NCBI GenBank assembly: GCA_021323695.1
Contig: JAJPKN010000020.1
Location: 124,001 to 188,000, forward strand
DNA length: 64,000 nucleotides
Direction: 5' to 3'
From: Actinomycetota bacterium
GTDB taxonomy: Bacteria; Actinomycetota; Acidimicrobiia; Acidimicrobiales; Palsa-688
Shown in pieces: positions 1 through 8,707 of this stretch (position 1 is the first letter of the stretch; every line of letters begins with the position of its first letter). Both the position numbers and the translations under genes were made by a program. A model generated the notes under the pieces. The model saw only the letters and a program-made list of their open reading frames with translations. It did no database searches and was not told the origin of the DNA.

Positions 1-1492
1 CCTTGTCGAACTCGGCGAACGCCTCCGCCTTGGGGGCCGCCAGCGGCTTGTACTGTACACGGCGGCGTGGGAGGAAACCGCCCAGTTCGGCTCGGCGCTG
101 CAACATGTACTTGAGGAGCGGGCTCCCCTCGGCAGGCCGGTAGAAAGGAGGTTCGCCGCTTTCCAGGGCCTCGTCTGGGATTTCTTCGTGGAGCTTGAGG
201 CGGTCGCGCAGGGCCTTGAGCTCTGCTGCGTTCATCTTCTTTATCTGGTGCGTAGAGTTGCGGGCTTCGATCGTAGGCCCCAGGGCCCAGCCCTTTATGG
301 TCTTGGCCAGGATGGCGGTGGGCTGCCCGGTTGTCTCGGTGGCCGCCTTGTAGGCAGCATAGAGCTTCCGGTAATCGTGGCCACCGCGGGGCAACGCACG
401 CAGTTCTTCGTCGCTCATGTCCTCGACCATGGCCCTCAAGCGCGGGTCGGGGCCGAAGAAATGCTCCCGTATGTAAGCCCCGTCCTCGGTGGCCAGCTTT
501 TGGAACTCGCCGTCCACCGTGCTGTTCATCTTGTTCAGCAGCACCCCGTCGGCGTCACGGGCCAATAGGTCGTCCCAGCGCGACCCCCAGATCACCTTGA
601 TGACGTTCCAACCGGCCCCGCGGAAGACGGCCTCCAGCTCCTGTATGACCTTCCCGTTGCCACGCACCGGGCCGTCGAGCCTCTGGAGGTTGGCGTTGAC
701 CACAAAGACCAGGTTGTCCAGTTGCTCGCGGCCGGCCAGGCTGAGCGCCCCGAGCGCCTCCGGCTCGTCGCACTCGCCGTCGCCCAGGAAGCACCAGACC
801 CTGCAGTTGCTGGTGTCGACGATGCCCCGGTTCAGCAGGTACTTGTTGAAATGGGCCTGGTAGATGGCGTTGAGCGGCCCTATGCCCATGGACACGGTGG
901 GGAACTCCCAAAACTCGGGCATGAGGCGGGGGTGAGGGTAGGACGACAGCCCACCGGTCCCGTCCGCGGCGCCGGCCAGCTCCCGCCGGAAGTGGTCGAG
1001 CTGGGCCTCGGACAGCCTGCCTTCCAAAAAGGCGCGGGCATAGATGCCCGGGGCGGCGTGGCCCTGGAAGAAGACCTGGTCGCCGAGGCCATTGTCCTTG
1101 CCGCGGAAGAAGTGGTTGAAGCCCACCTCGTACAGCGAAGCTGACGAGGCAAAGGTGGCCAGGTGCCCGCCAATGCCCTCGGCTGCGTGGTTGGCCCGGA
1201 CGACCATGGCGGCGGCGTTCCAGCGGATGTAGGCGCGGATGCGCCGCTCCATGGCATCGTCGCCAGGGAACCACGGCTCCCGGTTAGCCGGGATGGTGTT
1301 GACGTAAGGGGTGGAGACGGTGGCGGGGAACCCCACCTGGGCCTCCTTGGCCCGTTCCAGCAATTTCATCAGCAAGAAGCTGGCCCGGTCCTTGCCGTGA
1401 GCCTCCACCACGGCGTCGAAGGAGTCCACCCACTCCGCCGTCTCGGTCGGGTCAATGTCTGGCAACTGGTGAGAGATACCGTCGAAGATCAC
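1..1492 (-). CDS. aceE: Pyruvate dehydrogenase E1 component, homodimeric type (3' part beyond window)
   Basis: E1 subunit of the pyruvate dehydrogenase complex: thiamine-diphosphate-dependent decarboxylation of pyruvate and reductive acetylation of the E2 lipoyl group in the cytoplasm. About 497 N-terminal residues are visible and the frame is open to base 1. The protein opens [10 protein letters not shown], and the stretch [19 protein letters not shown] (about residues 195-215) is the ThDP-binding GDG motif followed by family-typical sequence. Homodimeric AceE is normally near 900 residues, so about half is missing. The start is GTG at 1492, the first possible start after an in-frame stop; a CACAAT box lies 7 nt upstream and there is no Shine-Dalgarno, suggesting a leaderless mRNA. 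The partner E3 and E2 genes lie about 4 kb away on the other strand. Identity is confident; the exact start slightly less so. Confidence 0.95.
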   Translation of the reverse strand, partial: MIFDGISHQLPDIDPTETAEWVDSFDAVVEAHGKDRASFLLMKLLERAKEAQVGFPATVSTPYVNTIPANREPWFPGDDAMERRIRAYIRWNAAAMVVRANHAAEGIGGHLATFASSASLYEVGFNHFFRGKDNGLGDQVFFQGHAAPGIYARAFLEGRLSEAQLDHFRRELAGAADGTGGLSSYPHPRLMPEFWEFPTVSMGIGPLNAIYQAHFNKYLLNRGIVDTSNCRVWCFLGDGECDEPEALGALSLAGREQLDNLVFVVNANLQRLDGPVRGNGKVIQELEAVFRGAGWNVIKVIWGSRWDDLLARDADGVLLNKMNSTVDGEFQKLATEDGAYIREHFFGPDPRLRAMVEDMSDEELRALPRGGHDYRKLYAAYKAATETTGQPTAILAKTIKGWALGPTIEARNSTHQIKKMNAAELKALRDRLKLHEEIPDEALESGEPPFYRPAEGSPLLKYMLQRRAELGGFLPRRRVQYKPLAAPKAEAFAEFDK

Positions 1493-1499
1493 GCCTTAC

Positions 1500-1505
1500 A
1501 TTGTG
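1500..1505 (-). promoter_or_regulatory. -10-like box CACAAT of aceE
   Basis: CACAAT on the minus strand lies 7 nt before the aceE GTG, the spacing expected if transcription begins at or next to the start codon. No convincing -35 was found. It is one of a series of similarly placed boxes in this window. Confidence 0.35.
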
Positions 1506-1676
1506 GCGCCTGACCGTACCCAGAAGGTAGTAGGACGCGAAAGTACCTTGTGACATTCGTCTCACGTGCCGGGTGAGGCGAGCCTACATGCGGGCAAGGC
1601 ACGCCTAGTCCCGGGCGGGGCAGGCCTCCTCCCGGGCGAGGTGGAGCCTGGGAGCGGCATCGGGCATGCTGGACGG

Positions 1677-2183
1677 GTGCCAGCTGCGACCACCGTCTAC
1701 ACAGACGGGGCCTGCCTGGGCAACCCTGGGCCCGGAGGCTGGGCGTGGGCTGTCCCTGGGGGGCGTTGGCGCAGCGGCGCCGAGGCCCGCACCACCAACC
1801 AGCGCATGGAGCTGAGGGCCGTCTTGGACGCGGTGAGCACCCTACCGGGGGAGCTGGAGGTGGTCAGCGACAGCAGGTACGTGGTGAACTGCTTCAGGGA
1901 CCGCTGGTGGGTGGGTTGGCTGGCCCGGGGGTGGCGGGGGTCGGGGCGGCAGCCGGTCGCCAACCGTGACCTCTGGGAGCCCTTGGTGGAGGAGTACAGG
2001 TCCTCCCCGGGCCGGTTGAGCTTCCGCTGGGTGAAGGGCCACGGCGCCGACCCCTACAACGACCTGGTGGACCGCTTGGCCGTCCAGGCCGCTACCACCC
2101 AGCGTGGTGGCCAGGGCGGTTCCCCGCCGCCGGCTGAGCTCCTCGGCCCCCTGGGCACGGCCGAGCCGGGTGCCGGCACCTGA
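1677..2183 (+). CDS. rnhA: Ribonuclease HI
   Basis: Endonuclease that cleaves the RNA strand of RNA-DNA hybrids (R-loops, Okazaki primers). The four acidic catalytic positions are visible: D in YTDGACLGNPGPGG, E in MELRAV, D in SDSRYV and D in NDLVDRLA. Length is 168 residues, slightly above the usual ~155 because of a glycine/proline-rich tail after the last catalytic Asp. The frame stays open upstream to 1566, but the conserved domain begins only a few residues after GTG 1677, and a CATGCT box lies 6 nt before that GTG, so 1677 is preferred. It is divergent from aceE. Confidence 0.9.
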   Translation: MPAATTVYTDGACLGNPGPGGWAWAVPGGRWRSGAEARTTNQRMELRAVLDAVSTLPGELEVVSDSRYVVNCFRDRWWVGWLARGWRGSGRQPVANRDLWEPLVEEYRSSPGRLSFRWVKGHGADPYNDLVDRLAVQAATTQRGGQGGSPPPAELLGPLGTAEPGAGT

Positions 2184-2494
2184 CCGGCACCTGAGGGGAA
2201 CGAGCGCCCTCGTCTACCCGGCTACCCGGCCGGCACCTCGGGCACCGGGTGCCGGCACCTGAGGGTGACGGCCGTCCTCCCCTCTTCGCGTTCTTTGCCC
2301 TCCTTCGTGTTCTTCGCCCCGCGATGGCAGGCGATTGGCCTGAAGCAAGGCAAAGAACAGCTGATCGCGCAAAGGACGGCGGACCGGGGCAAAGGACCGG
2401 CCACCACGGAGGTACCCGGCGAAAGGGGCCGGCTCCCACAGCAAGCACCAGGCACCAAGGAAGAAGCGCGGGGTGCCGGGCGCCTCCCCGGTGC
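2184..2494. other. Gene-free interval with short repeats
   Basis: Lies between the rnhA stop and the stop of the convergent secreted protein. It holds several copies of CCGGCACCTGA or a close variant (around 2173-2265) and a polypyrimidine stretch near 2275-2320. Small ORFs cross it in several frames but none has a recognisable start signal or domain. No RNA gene was seen. Confidence 0.5.
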
Positions 2495-3421
2495 TCAGCG
2501 GGCAGCTACGGACGCGGAAGGGTCGAGGTCCGAGAAGGCCCCCCGGTGCTGGCTCAGGGCTGCAGCCCGCGGCACGTACTGCTGCGACAGGACCCTCCAC
2601 GCACCGTCCAGGTAGCCGATCAGGACCTGGTCGTAGGCCTGGTGCCTGCCGTCACCGGGGGCCAGGGCCGAGGCGGGCACGTAGGTCACGAGGCCGCCCG
2701 CCCGGGGGGCAACGGCGAAGCCCTGCCCCAGGTACCGGTACAGGACGACCTGGCCGGTCCCCTCGACCACGTCCAGTTCGTGGCCGAAGCCCGGACGCGA
2801 CGAAGGCGTGACGAACACCAACTTTGTGTCCCCGTCCCGTTCCAGGTCGTCTGCCCACAGCCCGGACAACGCTGTGGGGCCGGGGAGGGTGCGGGCTAGG
2901 ACCAGCTCCCACCGGCGCCCCTGTCGCCTCCAGACGAGGTCTCGCTCCACAGTGCGGCCCACGTCGGTGCCAGTTCCTTCTTCGGTCACGCCGGCTATCG
3001 TGCCGTCCGGGGCCCGGGCTACCACGCAGCGGAAGGTGCCAAAGCCTCGGTCCTGCAGGTCGTGGCACGCAGGGGAGTAGGGCTTGTAGGATGCTCGGGC
3101 CGGTGGCAGCAGGCTGGTGCCGCGGCCCGAAAGAGCGATGCCGATGACACTCGGTGGCCCGTTCCCCTCGGGCGCCAGGGCACCGGCGGCCTGCCCCATG
3201 CCCAGCGGCACAGCCGCCAGCGACACAGCCGCCAGCCACGTGCCCGGCCGCACAGCTGGCCACCAAGGCCGCCGGCGCACCAGCCACGCACCCAGCCACT
3301 CAGGCCCCAGCCACCCAGGCCCCAGCCACTCAGGCCTCGGGCGCGCTGGGCGCGCTGGCCTCGGGCAAGCGCCTGGGCGGGCGGTTACCCCCTGCCTGCA
3401 CCTGGCCCGGCGCAGCGTCAT
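2495..3421 (-). CDS. Secreted or membrane-anchored hypothetical protein
   Basis: A 308-residue protein I do not recognise. The N-terminus is Arg/Pro-rich with a WLGP-type repeat (about residues 32-45), then a hydrophobic stretch (about 58-80, WLAAVSLAAVPLG) that could be a signal peptide or anchor preceded by positive charges. The rest is an exported-looking mixed domain with two cysteines (about 119 and 131) and beta-rich segments such as GQVVLYRYLGQG and VLIGYLDGAWRVLSQQY. No catalytic motif is evident. The ATG start is 24 bp from the start of divergent purB, and GATAAT lies 9 nt upstream, so the two genes probably share a bidirectional -10 region. A start closer to the hydrophobic segment is possible. 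Confidence 0.65.
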   Translation of the reverse strand: MTLRRARCRQGVTARPGACPRPARPARPRPEWLGPGWLGPEWLGAWLVRRRPWWPAVRPGTWLAAVSLAAVPLGMGQAAGALAPEGNGPPSVIGIALSGRGTSLLPPARASYKPYSPACHDLQDRGFGTFRCVVARAPDGTIAGVTEEGTGTDVGRTVERDLVWRRQGRRWELVLARTLPGPTALSGLWADDLERDGDTKLVFVTPSSRPGFGHELDVVEGTGQVVLYRYLGQGFAVAPRAGGLVTYVPASALAPGDGRHQAYDQVLIGYLDGAWRVLSQQYVPRAAALSQHRGAFSDLDPSASVAAR

Positions 3422-3430
3422 CAGCTCAGC

Positions 3431-3438
3431 ATTATCCT
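3431..3438. promoter_or_regulatory. Overlapping divergent -10 elements (purB and the secreted hypothetical)
   Basis: ATTATCCT contains TATCCT (3433-3438) on the plus strand, 7 nt before the purB GTG, and GATAAT (3436-3431) on the minus strand, 9 nt before the ATG at 3421. Both fit the TANNNT-type -10 of actinobacterial sigma-A promoters. Neither gene shows a Shine-Dalgarno, so both transcripts are probably leaderless or nearly so. No -35 is obvious on either side. Confidence 0.5.
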
Positions 3439-3445
3439 CCTAGTT

Positions 3446-4870
3446 GTGACCGACGAGGCAAACGCCCGGCCTGGCCGGAGCCAAGGGCGGCTCCAGGCGC
3501 TTTCGCCCCTCGATGGCCGTTACGGAGGCCAGATGGAGCCGTACGCAGCCATCTTTTCCGAGGAAGCCCTCATACGGGAACGCTTTGCCGTCGAGGTGGC
3601 TTGGCTCCAGCACTTGGCCAGCCTGCCCGAGCTGCAAGAGCTGGGGCCTCTGTCCGAGCCGGACAGGGCCGCCCTGGACAGCTGGGTGGCCCGGTTCGGC
3701 GTGGGGGATGCCCTGGTCGTGAAAGAACTGGAACAGCGCACCAACCATGACGTCAAGGCGGTCGAGTACTACTTGAAGGCGCGCCTCACCGGCGAGCTCG
3801 GCTGGCCGCCGGCGCGGGCTGAGTTTGCCCACTTCGCGGTGACCTCCGAGGACATCAACAACCTGGCCTACGCCCGCATGGTGAGGGCGGGGCTGGGCCA
3901 GGTGTGGCTCCCCGCGGCGCGGGGGCTCGTGGACGAGGTCCGGTCCCGAGCCTTGGAGTACGCAGGCATACCCATGCTCGCTCGCACCCATGGCCAGCCG
4001 GCCACCCCGACCACTCTGGGCAAGGAGCTCGCCGTGTTCGTCTGGCGCTGGGAGCGCCACCTGCGGTCGGTCGCCGAGGTTGCCGTCCCGGGCAAGTGGG
4101 GCGGCGCTACGGGCACCCTGGCGGCGATGGTGGTGAGCTACCCGGAGGTGGACTGGATGGCGGCGGTACGTAGCTTTGTCGAGTCGATGGGCCTGCGCTG
4201 GGCGCCGCTCACCACCCAGGTCGAGCCGCACGACTGGATGGCCGAGCTCTTCGACGCCATGAGCCGCTACGGCACGGTCCTGATCGATTTCTGTCGCGAC
4301 ATGTGGGCCTATATAGGTTTGGGCTACCTGCGCCAGAGCGTTCGCGAGGGTGAGGTGGGCAGCTCCACCATGCCCCACAAGGTAAACCCCATTGATTTCG
4401 AGAACGCGGAGGCGAACGCTGGGCTGGCCGGGGCATTGTTCCGCCACCTGGCCGCCACCTTGCCTATTTCACGCTTGCAGCGCGACCTTTCTGACTCTTC
4501 GGCGTTGCGTAACATCGGCAGTGCGTTCGGCTATTCAGGCCTTGCCATCAGCTCGGCCCGGCGGGGCCTGGCCCGGGTGGCGCCCGACCACGACGCCCTT
4601 GCCGCCGACCTAGATGCCAACTGGGAAGTGCTGGCTGAGGCCCTGCAAACGGTGATGCGCCGTTACGGGGTAGCTGACCCCTACGAGCAAATCAAGGCGG
4701 CAACGCGCGGCAAGACCATCACCAGGAGTGAACTGTTGGCTATCGTGACAGCGCTCAGTGTCCCCGAACCAGCAAAAGAAGCGCTTTCAGCGCTATCACC
4801 TGCGCAATACATCGGGCTGGCACCGCAACTTGCTAGGTTGGTGGAGGACATAGGCCAGTTCAGCCGGTAA
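3446..4870 (+). CDS. purB: Adenylosuccinate lyase
   Basis: Catalyses two fumarate-releasing steps of purine synthesis: SAICAR to AICAR and adenylosuccinate to AMP. The 474-residue length and N-terminus (LQALSPLDGRYGGQ) match the E. coli PurB subgroup. The superfamily signature GSSTMPHKVNP is present near residue 310, where the flexible loop carries the catalytic Ser, and TSEDINN lies near residue 135. The frame is open upstream to 3062, but homology begins just after GTG 3446, and TATCCT lies 7 nt before that codon, supporting a leaderless start. A small hypothetical gene follows after about 70 bp. Confidence 0.95.
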   Translation: MTDEANARPGRSQGRLQALSPLDGRYGGQMEPYAAIFSEEALIRERFAVEVAWLQHLASLPELQELGPLSEPDRAALDSWVARFGVGDALVVKELEQRTNHDVKAVEYYLKARLTGELGWPPARAEFAHFAVTSEDINNLAYARMVRAGLGQVWLPAARGLVDEVRSRALEYAGIPMLARTHGQPATPTTLGKELAVFVWRWERHLRSVAEVAVPGKWGGATGTLAAMVVSYPEVDWMAAVRSFVESMGLRWAPLTTQVEPHDWMAELFDAMSRYGTVLIDFCRDMWAYIGLGYLRQSVREGEVGSSTMPHKVNPIDFENAEANAGLAGALFRHLAATLPISRLQRDLSDSSALRNIGSAFGYSGLAISSARRGLARVAPDHDALAADLDANWEVLAEALQTVMRRYGVADPYEQIKAATRGKTITRSELLAIVTALSVPEPAKEALSALSPAQYIGLAPQLARLVEDIGQFSR

Positions 4871-4940
4871 CCGGCCCAACCGGGCTGCAAGACGGCTGGG
4901 GGGAGCAGCCGGCCGAGGGGCTTGGCTGGGAGGACGTGAC

Positions 4941-5411
4941 GTGAACGGTGAAGGTTCGGTCCCTGTTGACCGTGGTCATTGGTTGTACCGCTTCGATATC
5001 GACGTGGAAGCCTTGGCCATGTACCGCTGCAGACGCGCCGGCCAGCAACTGGTCGAACCTGAGGTTTGGCGGCGCTTGGCGGCTTTGGCCGTGTCGGACG
5101 TGTTCATCCTGCAGGTCCCTGGTGGTTGGCAGCCGTTCGTGGAGCTGGCTGACGGCCGTGGGCACTGGGCCTTGGCTGCCCGCCCCAGCCGGCAGGAGTG
5201 CGAGCTGGCGGCGAGGTACTTCCTGGAGACCCTGGCAGCAGCCCAAAGCCCCGGCCCTCAAGATGGCGAGGCGGGCCTTCCGGCCCCCTGGCCCAGCTTG
5301 CAACGTCCCACCGAGGCACCGCCGGTCGAGTCGGCACTGGCCGAAGCCCGCAACCGCAGGGAGCGGGCCGGCTGGGAGCTGGTGTTCAGCCGCCAGCGTG
5401 AGTACCGCTAG
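4941..5411 (+). CDS. Hypothetical protein downstream of purB
   Basis: A 156-residue soluble protein that I do not recognise. It is rich in Trp, Arg and Leu, has no membrane segment or signal peptide, and ends in a charged stretch (EARNRRERAGWELVFSRQREYR region). The GTG start follows a Shine-Dalgarno (GGGAGGA, about 6 nt before). It probably shares a transcript with purB, 70 bp upstream. An overlapping +1-frame ORF (4948-5424) has no better start signal and no domain. Confidence 0.6.
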   Translation: MNGEGSVPVDRGHWLYRFDIDVEALAMYRCRRAGQQLVEPEVWRRLAALAVSDVFILQVPGGWQPFVELADGRGHWALAARPSRQECELAARYFLETLAAAQSPGPQDGEAGLPAPWPSLQRPTEAPPVESALAEARNRRERAGWELVFSRQREYR

Positions 5412-5610
5412 CCGGGGCTGCTGAGGGCGACGGGCCGCCGCCGAGGGCTTGGCGCGCCCGGTGGGCGGGGGTGTCGCCAGCTGCATTGTTGCCCCCGGGC
5501 TCGGCCCGGTACCCCAGGCCCGGGCCAGTTGCGCGGGGCCGGCCCGTTGGAGGTTGGGGACGGCGAGCGGGCCGCTGCGGGTGCCCCGAAGGTCGGGCCG
5601 CGGGCACCGG

Positions 5611-5616
5611 TATGCT
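5611..5616 (+). promoter_or_regulatory. Candidate -10 (TATGCT) for the lpdA operon
   Basis: TATGCT is the best -10-like hexamer in the gap between the hypothetical gene and lpdA. It would start transcription near 5623 and give a leader of about 70 nt to the strong Shine-Dalgarno at 5688-5694. No clear -35. Confidence 0.35.
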
Positions 5617-5632
5617 CTTGGGGCGCTGAGTA

Positions 5633-7162
5633 GTGTGGTGGCGGCAGTGGAGCTGGGAGCAGGGGCCGGTTGACCGGCTCCAGGGTAGAGGAGGTATCGC
5701 TACGTCCGAGCCGTACGACGTGGTGGTGATCGGGGGCGGTCCCGCGGGGTACGCCGCCGCGCTGTACGGCGGGCTGGCCGGCCTGCGCATCGCGTTGGTC
5801 GAAAAGGACAAAGTAGGTGGGACCTGCCTGCACCGAGGGTGCATCCCCGCCAAGCAGTTGCTCGAGACCGCAGCCGTCTTCCGGGCTGTGAGGCGAGCCG
5901 GGGACTACGGCGTCTCCGCTGGCCAGGCCACCTTGGACTTCGCCGTGGCCCAGGCTCGCAAGCGCAAGGTCGTCGACCAGCAGTACCGGGGGCTGCAGGG
6001 CCTCCTGAAGCGCCGCCAGGTGGTCACCTACGCCGGTACCGGCGTGCTCCAGCCCGGCCGGCGGGTGCTGGTCAGCGGCCCGGCCCGGCCAGACGGCGCC
6101 CGTCGGGGCGGCCCCCGGGCACAGGAGGGGGAGCCTGCCGCGCCGTTGGAACTGGAGGCCTCGGCGGTTGTCCTGGCGGCTGGCTCGGTCCCCCGGTCGC
6201 TGCCTGGCCTGCCGGTTGACGGCCACCTTGTGCTGTCGAGCGACGAGCTGTTGGACCTGGAGAAGCTGCCCGCTTCCGCCGCCGTGGTGGGTGGGGGGGC
6301 GGTCGGCTGCGAGTTCGCCTCCATGCTGGCCGACCTCGGGGCCCAGGTCACCGTCCTCGAGGCCATGCCCAAGATCCTCCCTGGGGTCGACAGGGACGTA
6401 GCCGACGTGGTCGCCAAGTCGTTCGCCAGGCGGGGTATCGAGGTGCGCACCGGCGTCCAGGTGCAAGGCCACACCCCAGCACCTGATGGGAGCTCGACGA
6501 CACTGCGGTTGGGCGGCGGCGAACAGCTGCGGGTCGAGCAGGTGGTCGTCTCCGTGGGCCGGCGCCCCTGCAGCGCAGGCCTGGTTGCCCCGGGCACGAA
6601 CGTCGAGGTGGACGACCGCGGCTTTGTCAAGGTGGACGAGCTCATGCAGACGAGCGAACCCGGGGTCTATGCGGTAGGCGACCTGGTCGCCACGCCGGGC
6701 CTGGCTCACGTCGGCTATGCCGAGGCGATGCTGGTGATCGACCAGCTGCTGGGCCGCCCGGTGGTGCCGCTCGACTACGCCAGAGTGCCTTGGTGCGTGT
6801 ACACGTTCCCCGAGGTGGCCTTCAGCGGCTATTCAGAGGAAGCAGCGCGGGAGGCAGGCTACGAAGTCGTCACCAAGAAGCACTCTTTTGCCGGCAACGG
6901 CCGGGCCGCCATAATCGGCGAGGCCGAAGGGGTCGTGAAGGTGGTCGCTGAGAAGCAACCGGACGGTAGCGCGGGCAGGGTCCTCGGGGTGCACATGGCC
7001 GGCCCCTGGGTCACCGAGCAGTTGGGCCAGGGGTACTTGACGGTCAACTGGGAAGCCACGGCCGCTGAGGCGGCTCAGTTCGTCCAGCCCCACCCGTCGT
7101 TGTCAGAAGTGTTTGGCGAGACCATGCTCGCCCTAGCCGGGAAAGGTCTGCACGTTGGCTGA
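5633..7162 (+). CDS. lpdA: Dihydrolipoyl dehydrogenase (E3)
   Basis: FAD-dependent E3 that reoxidises dihydrolipoyl groups of 2-oxoacid dehydrogenase complexes with NAD+. Seen in order: the FAD-binding GGGPAGYAAAL fold, the redox-active disulfide in GGTCLHRGC, the NAD-binding GGGAVGCEF segment, the FAD-contacting YAVGDL motif, and the C-terminal active-site HPSLSE. Counting from GTG 5633 gives 509 residues. However, GAGGAGG lies at 5688-5694 and homologous sequence begins at 5696 with the codons ATC GCT ACG (I-A-T-S-E-P-Y-D). A start at ATC 5696, or at ACG 5702 (7 nt spacing), is therefore possible and would remove about 21 residues. It overlaps the E2 gene by 8 nt, so the two are translationally coupled. 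Confidence 0.95.
   Translation: MWWRQWSWEQGPVDRLQGRGGIATSEPYDVVVIGGGPAGYAAALYGGLAGLRIALVEKDKVGGTCLHRGCIPAKQLLETAAVFRAVRRAGDYGVSAGQATLDFAVAQARKRKVVDQQYRGLQGLLKRRQVVTYAGTGVLQPGRRVLVSGPARPDGARRGGPRAQEGEPAAPLELEASAVVLAAGSVPRSLPGLPVDGHLVLSSDELLDLEKLPASAAVVGGGAVGCEFASMLADLGAQVTVLEAMPKILPGVDRDVADVVAKSFARRGIEVRTGVQVQGHTPAPDGSSTTLRLGGGEQLRVEQVVVSVGRRPCSAGLVAPGTNVEVDDRGFVKVDELMQTSEPGVYAVGDLVATPGLAHVGYAEAMLVIDQLLGRPVVPLDYARVPWCVYTFPEVAFSGYSEEAAREAGYEVVTKKHSFAGNGRAAIIGEAEGVVKVVAEKQPDGSAGRVLGVHMAGPWVTEQLGQGYLTVNWEATAAEAAQFVQPHPSLSEVFGETMLALAGKGLHVG
5688..5694 (+). promoter_or_regulatory. Strong Shine-Dalgarno inside the annotated lpdA 5' end
   Basis: GAGGAGG sits just before the codons encoding the conserved N-terminus of E3, but no ATG, GTG or TTG follows in frame at a normal distance. 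It suggests a non-canonical start (ATC 5696 or ACG 5702) rather than GTG 5633. Confidence 0.5.
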
Positions 7163-8693
7163 CATCATGATGCCCCAGCTCGGTGAGACGGTCACCGAGG
7201 GGACGATCATCAAATGGCACAAGCGGGTCGGCGAGCCGATCGAGGAAGACGAGGTGCTCTTCGAGGTTTCGACGGAAAAGGTGGACTCCGAGGTGCCTTC
7301 GCCGGTCAGCGGCACAGTGAGCGAGATCCTGGTACAAGAGGGGCAGACCGTCCCGGTTGGCACCAAGCTGGCGGTTGTGACGGGTGCCGCCGTGGGTGCC
7401 GGGCAGCCACCTGCAGCCGAGCCACCTGCAGCCCAGCCACCTGCAGCCCAGCCACCTGCAGCCCAGCCACCTGCAGCCGAGCCGTCCCGGGCCTCCGAGG
7501 CGCCGCCAGCCGCCCCCGGGGCACCGGCGACCGTGCCCCAGTCCCGGGCTGCTCGCTCCGAGGGCAGGCAAGCGGCTGGGAGCGAAGCTGCGCAGGTCCC
7601 CCCTCACGCCGCTCCTCAGGGCCCCTCGGCCGCACAGACCAAGCCGCCTTCTGGTGGCCTGGCCCGTCCCGGGCCCCGCCCGGCAGACCAGCGGCCCCCC
7701 ACTCAACCCCTCCAGGCGGGGCCCAGCCGGCTCCTGTCCCCTGTGGTCAGGCGCCTCATTGCCGAGCACGGGCTCGACCCGGCCCAGATCCCGGGCACCG
7801 GGGCCGGTGGCAGGATCACGCGAGAAGACGTGCTGGCGGCGGTGGGACGCCAAGAGGCCGCTGGCCGGGACGGAGCTGCCGCCGGCCGGGAAGGGGCCGG
7901 GACGGGCCGGGGGGCCGAAGACCAGCCGGCCTCCGCCCCTCCAGCCACGTTGGCCGAGGTACCTGTGCCCCAGGCGGGCGAGCGTGACACGGTGGTGCCG
8001 TTCACCAACATCCGCCGCCGCACGGCTGAGCACATGGTCCGTTCAAAGAGGGTTTCTGCCCACACCATGGTGGCCGTCGAAGTCGACTATTCCGGGGTGG
8101 ACAAAGTCCGCCTGGCAGAGCGCGAACGCTTCAAGGCCACTGAGGGTTTCAGCCTGACTTACCTCCCTTTCATTGCCCGGGCAGTGGTGGACGCGCTGGG
8201 CGAGTTCCCGTACCTCAATTCTTCCGTGGGTGCCGACGAACTGATCGTCCACCACAACGTCAACCTGGGTGTGGCCGTGGACTTGGACTTCGAAGGCCTC
8301 CTCGTGCCGGTGGTCCAGCGGGCCGGCGAAAAGCGCCTGGTGGCACTGGCCCGCGAGGTGGCCGACCTGGCGGCACGCGCCCGCTCCAAGAAGCTGACCA
8401 TGGACGATATTTCCGGGGGCACCTTCACCCTGACGAACGCCGGAGGCTTCGGCACCTTCATCACCGTGCCGGTGATCAACCAACCCCAAGTCGGGATCAT
8501 TTCCACCGATGGCGTGCGCAAACGGCCGGTCGTCATCGAGCTGCCAGACGGCACCGACAGCATCGCGGTGCGCCCAGTGGGCAACTTGGTCCTCTCTTGG
8601 GACCACCGGGCGGTGGACGGTGCCTACGCGGCCGCGTTCATGGCCAAGGTGCGCGACATCCTGCAGACCCGCGATTGGTCCGCCGAGCTCTGA
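7155..8693 (+). CDS. 2-oxoacid dehydrogenase E2 (dihydrolipoamide acyltransferase)
   Basis: Core acyltransferase of a pyruvate/2-oxoglutarate-type dehydrogenase complex, 512 residues. One lipoyl domain (1-80) carries the lipoylated Lys42 in STEKVDSE. A long Ala/Pro-rich linker includes five PPAAQ-type repeats. A peripheral subunit-binding domain follows (about 195-235: SPVVRRLIAEHGLD, GRITREDVL), then the catalytic domain ending in HRAVDG (His484, Asp488). The lipoyl domain looks SucB-like, yet the only E1 visible is aceE; actinobacteria often share one E2 between complexes, so the symbol is left open. Start is TTG 7155, overlapping lpdA by 8 nt. The next gene encodes the enzymes that attach lipoate to this protein. 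Confidence 0.93.
   Translation: MADIMMPQLGETVTEGTIIKWHKRVGEPIEEDEVLFEVSTEKVDSEVPSPVSGTVSEILVQEGQTVPVGTKLAVVTGAAVGAGQPPAAEPPAAQPPAAQPPAAQPPAAEPSRASEAPPAAPGAPATVPQSRAARSEGRQAAGSEAAQVPPHAAPQGPSAAQTKPPSGGLARPGPRPADQRPPTQPLQAGPSRLLSPVVRRLIAEHGLDPAQIPGTGAGGRITREDVLAAVGRQEAAGRDGAAAGREGAGTGRGAEDQPASAPPATLAEVPVPQAGERDTVVPFTNIRRRTAEHMVRSKRVSAHTMVAVEVDYSGVDKVRLAERERFKATEGFSLTYLPFIARAVVDALGEFPYLNSSVGADELIVHHNVNLGVAVDLDFEGLLVPVVQRAGEKRLVALAREVADLAARARSKKLTMDDISGGTFTLTNAGGFGTFITVPVINQPQVGIISTDGVRKRPVVIELPDGTDSIAVRPVGNLVLSWDHRAVDGAYAAAFMAKVRDILQTRDWSAEL
7404..7478 (+). repeat. Five 15-bp tandem repeats in the E2 linker
   Basis: Five consecutive units of CAGCCACCTGCAGCC or GAGCCACCTGCAGCC encode the five-residue linker repeat (Q/E)PPAA. 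In frame, with few substitutions, consistent with recent slippage expansion of a flexible interdomain linker. Confidence 0.9.
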
Positions 8694-8707
8694 GGAGGCA
8701 AGCCATA
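8693..8707 (+). promoter_or_regulatory. Perfect Shine-Dalgarno followed by ATA start codon of lipBA
   Basis: AGGAGG at 8693-8698 overlaps the E2 stop. After 6 nt comes ATA (8705-8707), in frame with the LipB domain. No ATG, GTG or TTG lies at an acceptable place: the next in-frame TTG falls inside the conserved domain, and the nearest upstream one (8597) is deep in the E2 gene. Confidence 0.6.

Noticed and set aside
2214-2600. Small ORFs in the rnhA-distal interval
   Set aside because: Several overlapping frames, no start signals, repeats of CCGGCACCTGA; no coding evidence.
7404-7478. CRISPR-like repeat array
   Set aside because: Short, contiguous, in-frame units without spacers; they encode a protein linker.
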